DNA from: Perilla frutescens | Lineage: Eukaryota > Streptophyta > Magnoliopsida > Lamiales > Lamiaceae | DNA: 64,000 nucleotides | NCBI GenBank assembly: GCA_026008535.1 | Contig: BRKX01000002.1 | Span: forward strand, 70,329,380 to 70,393,379 | Direction of reading: 5' to 3' | Shown: piece by piece, positions 1 through 9,539 of the stretch | Layout of the letters: each line of letters opens with the position of its first letter | How positions within the stretch are numbered: the stretch's first letter is position 1 | Program-made: the position numbers and the translations under genes | The notes under the pieces: generated by a model | The model's database searches: none | Told to the model about the DNA's origin: nothing | The model's input: only the letters and a program-made list of their open reading frames with translations

Positions 1-791
1 TTTTCGTAACTCGAAACTACAAATTCGAGCCTCAATCAACTAGAACATTGAAATGAGGTCAGAGATGAGAGACATCGAAGCAAGATATTGAATCCTTGTT
101 AATTTTATAACATGTTATCATTTTGAATTTCTTAAAAAATGAGGTCAGAGATGAGAGACATCGACCGATGAATCGGTTGACCCAGATTCGAAAGCCAGAT
201 TTTCGAAAGTTTAGACCTGAAATTGAAGGTCTAAACATAAAAAAAAAACGGGAAAGTGATGGTATATTTGGATTCCTTGCGAAAAACTGAGTGAAATAGT
301 GTACCTGCATGTCAAAATCGAAGTTCAAAAATGAGAGAAATCGAAGGCCGAAGTTCGTGTTTTCATACCCTTTTGAAGTGAAATTTGCAAAACTTTGAGC
401 TTAAAATTGAAGGTCTAAATGAATTCTTTTGGAAAAACTTCCAACATGAAAGTTGTTTGAAGTGGGGCGATGATTTTAAATATGTTATTGCATGTGAAAA
501 ATTCTGCCAAAAAATTCTTCCGGCAGCAATTAGAGGTGGGAGAGAGAGCTTCCGTTTTGTGTGTGAGTGATTAATTAATTTATGATCTTGAACATGAAGG
601 AGATAACACATTTATCTTTATGAGGTGTAGGGCTACAAACCCAAGGGTTGGAATTTAAAATAGTGGGTTTCCATTATTTAATTCAAGCCAAGCCCATTAG
701 AGAATATTAGACTTTGAGTCAAATAGTTCTATTTTTCTACGCAAGTATGCTCAAGTCTAATAAGATCCAATATTAAGGTTTGGGGTGTTAC
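1..791 (-). repeat. decayed repeat, possible LTR fragment
   Basis: No gene is seen. The segment ends at 785-791 with GTGTTACA-type sequence, which on the minus strand reads TGTAACACCCC, the usual first bases of many plant Ty3/Gypsy LTRs. A 24-bp direct repeat (GAGGTCAGAGATGAGAGACA and following bases) occurs at about 56 and 143. A second LTR, PBS and coding region are not visible, so this is at most a truncated or solo LTR running off the window edge. Confidence 0.35.
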
Positions 792-816
792 AATATCTCA
801 TTTATTCGTCTAGTAT

Positions 817-2047
817 CACTACAAAAAAAATCGCATTTTAATCCGTCGCTAAACATAGAGAATCTATTGTTAAATCATTTTAACGACGGATTAACGATGG
901 ACTCAGTCTGTCGGTAATAATCTTGTCGTTAATTATTTTAATGACGGATTAACATTAGCGACAGAATTTTTCAGTCACTAAGTCAACGCCAAATTCTGTC
1001 GTTACGAAACTAGAAAAATAAAAAAAAAAAATTAGCGATAGAATTCTTCCGTCGTTAAAAAAAATCAAGGCACGATAGGGGGAGCCGAGCCGAGCCAAGG
1101 GACCCGCGGCTTCGGAACAACCAAGCTGGACCCGCGATTAAATCGTGGAAATCCATTGCGCTAGTGAATTTCAAACCCTAAACTTCTAGGTTCAAGGCAG
1201 TGCTTCTAACAATTTTTATTGTTATATTATTGAAATAATATATCATTTTGATTGAATTTTTATTTATAAATTAATAAATTATATATTATTTATTTATTTA
1301 AATAACTATTAAAATTTTAATATTTTATGTTTATTATAAATATAATTATAATATATCATTACTTAATATTAGATTATTTTAATGAATTTTCTCAAATATT
1401 ATCTATTTATCATTAATAATATTTATAAAAATAAAATTTAAGTGATAAAAAATATTAAAATAAAAAATTCTAAAAAAGTCATTAATTAGTTATTTAAAAA
1501 TAAAAAATATTTAAAATAATAAAAAAATAATATTCAAAAGATTAATTTCAAATTCGTAATTAATTAGTTATTGAAAATTTTGAAATTAAAAATATTTAAA
1601 AAAATATCTAAAAAATTAAAAAAATCAAATAAATCTAAAAAAAATAAAAATTTTAAGAAAATGATTTCAAATTCGTAAATAAGTATTAGTCAGAAAATAA
1701 AAAAATTCAAAAAAAAAAAATTAATTTTAGCTACGGAATAATTCCGTCGCTAGTGCATCGCTAAGATTAAAAAAAATAAAAAAAATAAAAAAAATATTTA
1801 ATGACAGATTTTTCCGCCGTTAACTTAGAGACGGAAAAATCTGTCGTAAGTCCGTCGTTAAAGTAAAAAAAAATAATTTAAAAATTAAAATATAATGTTT
1901 AACGACAGATTTTCCGTCGTTAACTTAGATACAGAAAAATCTATCGCTAATCCGTCGTTAAATAAAAAAATATTAATCCATCATTAAACCGTCGTTAATT
2001 TAACGAAGGAATATTATCCGTCGCTAAAACGCGTTTTTCTTGTAGTG
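817..2047. mobile_element. non-autonomous CACTA (En/Spm) element
   Basis: The left end begins CACTACAAAAAAAATCGC and the right end is the inverted form, finishing CGCGTTTTTCTTGTAGTG. CACTA termini are diagnostic of the CMC superfamily. A 3-bp target duplication TAT flanks the element (814-816 and 2048-2050), as expected for CACTA. Many copies of a GTCGTTAA/GTCGCTAA motif lie subterminally on both strands, as is typical of transposase-binding repeats. No coding sequence is visible; the middle is AT-rich with a short GC-rich patch at about 1070-1190. Confidence 0.88.
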
Positions 2048-2350
2048 TATTTGATACGACCTTGTTGTCACTTATATTTATATAATAAATAATTTATTCT
2101 AATTACAATTATAGTCAGTAATTGTAACTACATTATAATTACATATAGCTATATAAAAATTATTTTCACAGAAAAAATCTATATGTAGATAATTTAATTA
2201 TTTTAATTTTCAAATATATTATAACATTTGAGGCGATGTCGCCTCAACTGCACTTCTTTTAATTTTTCTGCTTTTTTCGATTACCCGCCAGATTCTCTTG
2301 AATACAAGCATTATTTCCCTCTTAATTTTTTTTCTTTTTATTATTCTAAA
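2048..2350. other. AT-rich intergenic, no gene seen
   Basis: AT-rich sequence between the CACTA element and a MITE. I see no coding potential or structured repeat. Confidence 0.6.
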
Positions 2351-2630
2351 CTCATAATCCATATGTTTCTTTATAAATATTGTTTTAGTTTTTTAATCTA
2401 CAATTAATATTTAATTTTCTGGACGAATATGGACATCCTTCTATATCACAAAAAATCTTATTCACTTATATTTTTCCCAATAAAAAATAACATTTTTCTA
2501 TCTCCATATATTTTTAGGGTTTGGGCCGGGATATGGTTAAAATTAGAAGAGAGTATGATAATATATAAAACAACAAATATTTTGATAAAAAAAAACTAAA
2601 ACAACAATCATAAAGAAACAGAGGGAGTGT
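2351..2630. mobile_element. Stowaway-like MITE
   Basis: The right end reads ...CTAAAACAACAATCATAAAG then AAACAGAGGGAGTG. Its reverse complement resembles the left end (ATGTTTCTTTATAAATATTG then TTTTAG), giving imperfect inverted ends. CTCCCTCTGTTTC is the common terminus of plant Stowaway (Tc1/mariner) MITEs. A related foldback lies at 55170-55402. The left border is approximate and the TA duplication is not certain. Confidence 0.5.
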
Positions 2631-2639
2631 AAGATAACG

Positions 2640-2800
2640 AGCAGACTCATTACTTTTTATGAATATTGGTGATACTTTTAAAAAATTGAGTGATATTTTT
2701 TATTGCTGCAGTTTATACTGTTTTTTATGTGTGTTTTTTTTGTTAGGTCAACGCGGGTTGATCCGTGAATTTTGACCCATCCGTCTAAAATAAGCTTATA
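2640..2800. repeat. end fragment of a TIR-element family (phased GATACT)
   Basis: AGCAGACTCATTACTTTTT is followed by ATTACT, GATACT, GATATT and TATACT starting at 2649, 2671, 2692 and 2714 (spacing 22, 21, 22), then a GGGTTGATCC / GACCCATCCGTC tail. The same layout and spacing recur at 23050-23245, so this is a dispersed repeat, probably a transposon end. No gene is seen. Confidence 0.55.
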
Positions 2801-3009
2801 TAGTTATATACAATTAGTGCAGGGAAACTTTTGGAAACATTTTTTTTACTAAAAGAGTAAATATTGATAAGACTGTGATTCAAATGGTTAGCAATCTTAA
2901 TCTATCATTTTCTTGATTTCAAATTCATATTAATGTAATATGAATTGGCACAAATGATCTTATCGGCGTATTATTTCCCCTCAAAAGAAAAGAAAAGATA
3001 AATAGAGAG

Positions 3010-3850
3010 TTTTCCTATGGGAAAGAGAAAAAATACTGAAATATCAAAACACCGCATTTATCGTATCGAAAATGTTGAATTTTTGGTACGGTTTGATAAC
3101 GTATTGATAATTTTCAGTACGATATCGATATGAAATTTAAAAATTCTCGGTATACCGCTGTAGGTATATACCGCTGTAGGTATATACCGATATTTTAACA
3201 TATACCGGTATATACCGATGGTTCGGTATATATCGGTATGCGGTATATCGGTATTTTGGTATATTGGCATACCATACCTTACCAGTGATTTTAATTTGTT
3301 TTTACAACTTATGATTATTTTGGTACACTAATTTCATTTTGAGTACACATGACTACAAAATATAATAAGTGACAAATAAATATAAATAAAAGAAAAAAAT
3401 TAATCAAATTATTATATTTAAATTATGTTGATCTACAACATTGTAACATATATTTACAATTTAAATATATCATATAAATCAGGTATAATTTAGTATTTGA
3501 TGTTTTTTGAAAAGTAAGATTATCAATGTGTATGTAAATTTATTTCAACTTTAATATTTTGAAAATTTTGGATCGGTACGGCATGTAAAATTTGGTATTT
3601 TCGGTATATACCTTAAAATTTCAATATTTTCGATATACCGTGAAAGTTTGGTATGTTCGGTATACTGTAAAATATCGGTATAGTACGGTATACCGAAAAT
3701 ATCGGTACAGTATTGATATCTATTACGGTGTATACCGAAACTTCAATATTCGTACCGTAATTCAGTATACCGAACGTTTTGATATGAGAACATTATGAAA
3801 TTTTTCGATATTGATATTTCGGTACGATATACATATCATGAAGAGTGTTG
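3010..3850. mobile_element. hAT-like fragment rich in TATACCG motifs
   Basis: Two blocks (about 3058-3290 and 3570-3835) are packed with GGTATA/TATACCG/TATCGGTA motifs on both strands, separated by about 280 bp of AT-rich DNA. Dense short subterminal repeats of this kind are typical of hAT transposons. A related block at 62787-63070 starts TAGGGCTGGTAAAA, a hAT-like terminus. Clean TIRs and an 8-bp duplication were not identified here. The open frames inside only translate the repeat. Confidence 0.5.
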
Positions 3851-4233
3851 AAGACTAGCTATGGCCGTCAAAATTGAATCTCATGAACTTCCCTAGCAAA
3901 TCATAATTAAACATGTATGTATTTATTATACAATATTCAACTCCTTTCGTTATCATAAGATATCGTGGACCATAGTATATATTAATGTATATATTATATA
4001 TCTAATTATGTGCAGGTAGAGGAGGTATTAATTACTTAAATTTTGTCGAGTCAAAAATTATGGAAAGGGAGGCAAATAGTGGTTGCTGAATTGAATATAG
4101 TTGAATTTTGTTGAGTAAAAAATTATGTTTGAAAATTGCCAGAGACGTTATCTTTTGTTCTTAGACAATCCGTTCAATGCATCCAACAAACCACATGAGG
4201 GCCGCCGGCCTGTAATAATTCAAGATGGGCTGG
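3851..4233. other. intergenic, no gene seen
   Basis: AT-rich sequence with no recognisable coding or structural signal, apart from a short GC-rich patch (GGGCCGCCGGCC, 4199-4210) just before the next element. Confidence 0.5.
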
Positions 4234-4814
4234 TCTTCTGTGCATAAGGTGTATGGGTCGACCCGTCCAGTCCATACCTAACCTAAATTAAAAAAAAAAG
4301 GAAAAACAGAAACAACGCGAAAGAGAGCGAGAGAGAAGAGAGTCGAGAGACAGCGCAGAGGACGACCACACGACGGCGAGAGAGGATCGGCGACCTCACC
4401 CGACCGCCGCCACCGGAAGGCCAGCACCACCGCACCAGAAGCTAAGACGGAGACATTACATTATATATTGAAGAAATTCAATTTTGATTCAATTTTTTGT
4501 CAAGCTCGAAAATTTCAAGGTAACACTCTAGAATTCAATCAAACCTATTCAATTGTGTCCATTGTAGTTGGGAAATTTATTTTTCAGATTCTTAGAATTG
4601 AATAATTTAGATTTTCGAAATTTTTTTTAGGAATTTGAAAAATATACTTGGATATGTATATTGCTTAGGATGGATGAAATTAAAATGAATGTGAAAAATT
4701 ATTTGAAAGCTCTTGTGATAATTGATGATTCTGACAGTGAGACAATCCCCATACGAGCACAATACGGAGGTAAAATTTTTACATAAACTGATCAGGTTTT
4801 ACCCCCACGACTCT

Positions 4815-6346
4815 GATACTGTACAATATTTTAATTGATACTTTCGTGCACATTAGGTGATACTGTGACCCTGTCTGGATCTCTGATTGTTGAATTCGAG
4901 TTCTTAAATTAGTGTTGGTGAATTATGCTTATTTAATCGAGTGTTTATGTTTGCTGAAATCACCCACAATTTTGCAGCTCGAAGCATTTTAGAATGCACT
5001 CTTCTTAGAATTAGAGCAATGAATACTACAACTTGAGATTGATATAGTTGATATTTCAATTCATTAATAATTAATTTCCCTTATATGAATATGAATTCAA
5101 TGTATTCATCATAATCTTGAATCTTCAACTTGTTGTAGGTGATGATGTTGTTGCGTAGTAAGGATATTATCTTTGTATTTTAAGTACAATTTTTGGTTGC
5201 TCTTTTGGGTTATTGCTTAGACAGAAATGAGAGGCTGCTTGTGTACGAATACATGCCTCAGGGCACACTCAGCAGGTTTCTGTTCAAGTGGAAAGATGAA
5301 GGTTTGCAGCCCATAGAGTGGATAAAGAGGCTAACTGTTGCACTAGATGTTGCTAGAGGTGTTGAATACCTCCATGGTTTGGCTCAGCAAATTTTATTCA
5401 TAGGGATCTTAAGCCATCGAATATTCTTCAGAGAGATGATATGAGGGCTAAAAGTAGCAAATTTCGGTCTTGTTAGGCTTGCTCTTGATGGAAAAGCTTC
5501 GATTGCTACTAAACTGGCTGGAAAGAAGAAGAGCAATGTTGAAGGAAGCTCAAATTAGTTGAGTGAGTTTGGCTCCAAGACTGAGACCCTCGTTTGTTTT
5601 AGATCGATATCAGGTTGGTACCTGTCTTGAGCACAATTGATACTTTCATGCTTATTAAATGGTACCTGTTCTATCTGACTGACTCACTTGTTAAATTTAT
5701 TTTGCAGATTATTTGATTGAAGATTGCTCATTTTTTAAAATTTATCTTGGGATGTTTTAAGAGTTCAATTTGAATCAAAAATGTTGATTACTCTTGTGAA
5801 ATTTAAGATGAAAAGGCACTTCTCGACATGTAGTAGAAACTAAAGCTACAATGGATGCATTAGCTAGTAGCACTTGCATTTATTTGTGTTTTGTCCTTTT
5901 TTGCACTCCTGTGTAGTTAGGTTGCAATGGTGTTAGCTGATTGATTCTAGCCTGCTTTGTTTTGCACATTCTATATGTATGAGCTGAAAATGGAGTTCTT
6001 TAAACTTGATATATTGTGAAGCAAAAAATATACAAGACACTCTTTCTCTGTCTGTGATTTTAAGATCCTCCTTAAACTGATATTACATTTGTTTCTAAAA
6101 ATGATACGTTTTTATTTTACAATTGATACCTTTACGCTAAATAAATGATACTCTTCAGGATGTATTGTTACTTTTTTTTAAAATGTGATGCTTTATAAAT
6201 ATACGAATGATACTAATATCATTTGTGAAAACAAATTTGACTTTCCTTAAAATCAATATACATATATCAAAATTACACCTTAACATGGAATCAACAGTTA
6301 CTTTTTTATTGAAGATTTGATACTATATAGATTAACAATTGGTACT
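4815..6346 (+). repeat. phased GATACT/GGTACC motif clusters, 22-bp spacing (left half)
   Basis: Six-base motifs of form GRTACY recur at fixed 22-bp steps. Cluster one starts at 4815, 4837, 4859; cluster two at 5617, 5639, 5661; cluster three at 6103, 6125, 6147, with weaker members at 6167, 6187 and 6209; cluster four at 6297 (GTTACT), 6319, 6341. The 16 bases between motifs are not conserved, so these are not copies of a 22-bp satellite. They lie inside the TIR element, mostly outside the kinase fragment. Confidence 0.75.
5193..5560 (+). pseudogene. TMK-type receptor-like kinase fragment, broken
   Basis: The segment encodes the middle of a Ser/Thr receptor kinase domain. VALLGYCLDRNERLLVYEYM, then MPQGTLSRFLF and LDVARGVEYLHGLA, closely resemble plant TMK (transmembrane kinase) receptors. 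The catalytic-loop sequence (HRDLKPSNIL type, about 5398-5427) is present but in another frame, and a second shift precedes the magnesium-binding loop, which reads NFG rather than DFG. Extracellular LRRs, the membrane segment and the kinase C-lobe are missing. Two frameshifts and loss of the key Asp mean it cannot make an active kinase. It lies within a TIR element, so transposon capture of a host gene piece is the likely origin. The open 83-codon frame covers only the first part. Confidence 0.8.
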
Positions 6347-7022
6347 GCGATTGTATGTGTGAATAAATATAGGTCTTGTTTAATACAGGTTATACTAGTT
6401 ATTAAAAGGACAAAATTCAACATCAACCTGTAAACTACATACAAAACCACCATTCCATTCAATCAAAATAAATAATACAAAAACATCCATTCACCAACAT
6501 ACATCTCACAGAAATAAAACAAGAACAATATTTCAACCCATCTCCAACATTATAACCAATTTCATGTAAACAAACCCAAACCACCAAATCCAAACAACCA
6601 AATCCAACACATCTAACAAATCCAAATCGCCACATCAAAATATTCCTAAGTTTTGATCAAATATCCAGCGTAACACCACAAATATCCAAAAAAATACGTA
6701 TAAACTTCTCACTCACTTCTTCTTCCTGTTCATGAATGCAAGCATCATCTTATACACTTCGAATCTTAAAGCATTTGTTCCAACAAGGGCAATACGAGGA
6801 CAGTACAGGGCCTTCCTTCGACCAACAGACTTCACCATAAAAAAAAAACCAAAACATAAAACATCAAACACTGCGCGGTGACATTCACACCCTTGGAAGC
6901 TTCTTGCTTCTTGGACACCTTTTTCTTCATTGAGCAAACCTGATATAAGTCAATGAAACCAAATATTAAAACACACAAACTATGAAAAATATAGATTACA
7001 TAATTAATGTATGAAATAGTTT

Positions 7023-7552
7023 GATACTACTATGCATATAAAATGGTACTAATAAGCATACAGAGTGATACTACACCACACGATGATAAAAATATAGACA
7101 TATAAACCAATAACACTAACTAAATCAAAATGCATATAAAAATTGAACCCATACATGCACATATAAAAAGCACAACATACTATACAACACAATACTTCAA
7201 ATTTTGATACATACAGTCAACTCAAATAGTACAATTCTGTTTCAAGATTGATACTCCATACATAAAAATTGTAAATTGCACACAGATAAAATATAAAATA
7301 AAATCGGATACTTGTAAGCATATAATTTGGTACTAATCAACATAAATATTGATACTCTATAAAAAAAACACACAAATAAAACATAAAACAAAATCACTCT
7401 GATACTTATAGGCATCTCATTTGGTACTAATCATCATGAAAATTTTGAAAAAAAAAATAGAAATTGCACACACATACAAAATATAAAACATAGAACATAA
7501 TTGATACTTGTATACATCTCATTTGGTACTAAGCAGCATGCAAATTGATACT
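7023..7552 (+). repeat. phased GATACT-GGTACT-GATACT triplets, 22-bp spacing (right half)
   Basis: Five clusters occur, most in the order GATACT, GGTACT, GATACT. Starts are 7023/7045/7067; 7206/7228/7250 (middle member TAGTACA, degenerate); 7307/7329/7351; 7401/7423 (third member lost); and 7503/7525/7547. Each step is 22 bp, and clusters are about 95-185 bp apart. Intervening bases vary. Two helical turns of DNA are about 21 bp, so the motifs face nearly the same side of the helix. Confidence 0.8.
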
Positions 7553-8256
7553 CTATACACCACTTCTGTTATTGTCAATTCATTTTTTCAGATACAAGAA
7601 CATATTCAATAAAATGCCCAATCTATACAAGAATTGTAGATTGTAACATGAAATTGTAAAACTAAAGTAAGAAAAAACAGGAATAATTACTCAAATAAAT
7701 CTAAACAATGAATACATTCAAATGCAAATTGCGATAACATGAAAAATTCAAACAAATAAACACTCATATTCTAATTTTTGAAAGAAAGAGAGAATATTAT
7801 GCAATTAACTCAACTAAATGAAGACAACAATTGTTAATCATAGAATTGAATTACCTCTAACAAATTCTAATTTCACCGGGCCGGGAGAGAGAGAGAGACA
7901 CCGGGAACAGAAGACACGAACCACCAATCTCCGGGAGACAAAGACGCAGCGACAGATGCTAAACACCGAACTTTGGGGAGAGAGATACCGTGAGCGAGCT
8001 AGGGTTTGCAATCGGGGGTGAAAAATCGCGGTGGAGATGAGCCGTCTAGGTTTTCGGGTTGGCGATCGGGGGTAAAGAGTAGCGGAGGAGATGAGGCAGC
8101 TAAGGTTAGCTTCGAATCGCAATGGGTGAAATGGGGGAGAAATGAGGAAAAACTGGATCTACCAAAGTATTTATTATCCGGGTCATGGCCGCGGGTCGAG
8201 TCGGTGCGGGTCGGGTCCGTCTCATGGGCCGACCCATGCACCTGATGCACAGGAGA

Positions 8257-9460
8257 TTTTGCTATTCAGGATATAGTCAATATATTGTCAATTATGAAAA
8301 TAGAATGAAGAAATTCAATTAGTTAATTAATTTAGGGTATGATATTTATATATATTTTGTGTTATATCGCATAATTTCACAATTACAAAAATATAAGATC
8401 GATGTATACTATATGTGTGTGTGTGTGTTTGTTAAATCTCTTGTTATTATTCTAAAGTATATATTGAATAATATTACAAATGTATACATGATATATTGAT
8501 GTGTACCGATAAAATGAAATGTGAGGCGTACCATAAATACGCAATATTAAGTAATCAAATCGTTACTTCAAGAATCTATACACGTGGTGATTAAATGTTG
8601 ATCGTTTGTAAGTCACGTGTCGTGTTTAACTAAATTGGGTTTTTAATTATGTGATCTTATCAATTGGGTTATATCTATTGATTTTCATTGTCCAAATTAA
8701 TGTTAAATTGAATGGGTCAAAACTGCAATTAATTAAGAGTTTTATAAATTGAGGATATGAAATATCGAATTCCCCATTTTATGACATATATCTTCATATT
8801 ATACATTTAATTATTTACTTTCTTATAATATAAAAAAAATTCCGTCTCTATATCTATAAAAATGTAGATAATTAGCTTATTGAATCAAATTGGATTACTT
8901 AATTTTGTAAGTAAATTAATTTAAGTTTGTGACTTCATATTCGTGTTTTAATAATAGCAAAATTTATATAATTTGATAGCATCCGAATGAAATCATATTA
9001 GCATTATTTTATCTTCGTATTAACTTTGTAAAATTGACTATATCTGTTTGGTTCATAATATTGCAGCTAATATTATAATAATGATATGCTAATATCATAT
9101 ATAAATATGGCTAATATGTAGCCGATACAATATGTACAAACTATTTCTTGTTTATTAAAAAATCAAAAATAATTTAATTATTTGTGGAGGATAAATTAAA
9201 AAATGAAATTAATGTTTTTCTTGCAAAGATTAATGAAATTTTTAGTTAAAAGTAGAAAAATAAAATCATCATAAGTAACCTCTCTCTCTCTCTCTCTCTC
9301 TCTCTCTAAATATATATATATATATATATATAAAGTCCTGCTTCAAACTTGAAAGGAACTTATTGACAATGCCGTGCATAGTCGATCAAGGCATATGTAA
9401 GCGCACACATCAATGAGTTCACACTGTTGCACAACTAGACAAATAATTAATTGTCCAAAA
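8257..9460. other. AT-rich upstream region of CCD4, no gene seen
   Basis: No coding signal. It contains a TG run (about 8410-8428) and, at 9280-9331, a (CT)n tract followed directly by (AT)n. The CT tract lies about 230-260 bp before the CCD4 start codon, as CT-rich elements often do in plant promoters. Confidence 0.5.
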
Positions 9461-9470
9461 CTTTAGTTTA

Positions 9471-9496
9471 TATATAAAGCTTATGTGTATATATAA
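9471..9496 (+). promoter_or_regulatory. candidate TATA boxes of CCD4
   Basis: TATATAAAG at 9471 and TATATATAA at 9488 lie 44-69 bp before the ATG at 9540. Either could be the TATA box, giving a short leader. This rests on motif and position only; the region is generally AT-rich. Confidence 0.35.
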
Positions 9497-9539
9497 CCTT
9501 ATATATGTGTCCAGTATAATTAATAGAGCTTAAATTAAG

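Larger units (their letters stand above)
4234..8256. mobile_element. Pack-type non-autonomous TIR element carrying host gene pieces
   Basis: Left end TCTTCTGTGCATAAGGTG and right end (reverse complement) TCTCCTGTGCATCAGGTG continue as a 31-bp imperfect inverted repeat (4234-4264 and 8226-8256). The inside is mosaic. There are GC-rich UTR-like blocks at 4300-4450 (+) and, reading leftward, 7838-8160 (-). A degenerate receptor-kinase piece lies at 5193-5560, an unrecognised 74-codon minus frame at 6713-6937, and long tracts with phased GATACT/GGTACT motifs between. No transposase is recognised. The target duplication was not found, so the superfamily (Mutator-like versus other TIR type) is open and the outer borders could be a few bases off. 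Confidence 0.6.

Noticed and set aside
3058..3798. Tyr/Ile/Arg-rich frames at 3058-3270 and 3592-3798
   Set aside because: They are translations of the TATACCG motif array.
6713..6937. 74-codon minus frame in the TIR element
   Set aside because: No recognisable domain and no supporting exons; it could be a captured fragment but nothing shows it.
7023..7552. Phased GATACT clusters as a CRISPR-like array
   Set aside because: The repeat is only six bases, spacing is 16 bases, there is no leader or cas gene, and the DNA is eukaryotic nuclear.
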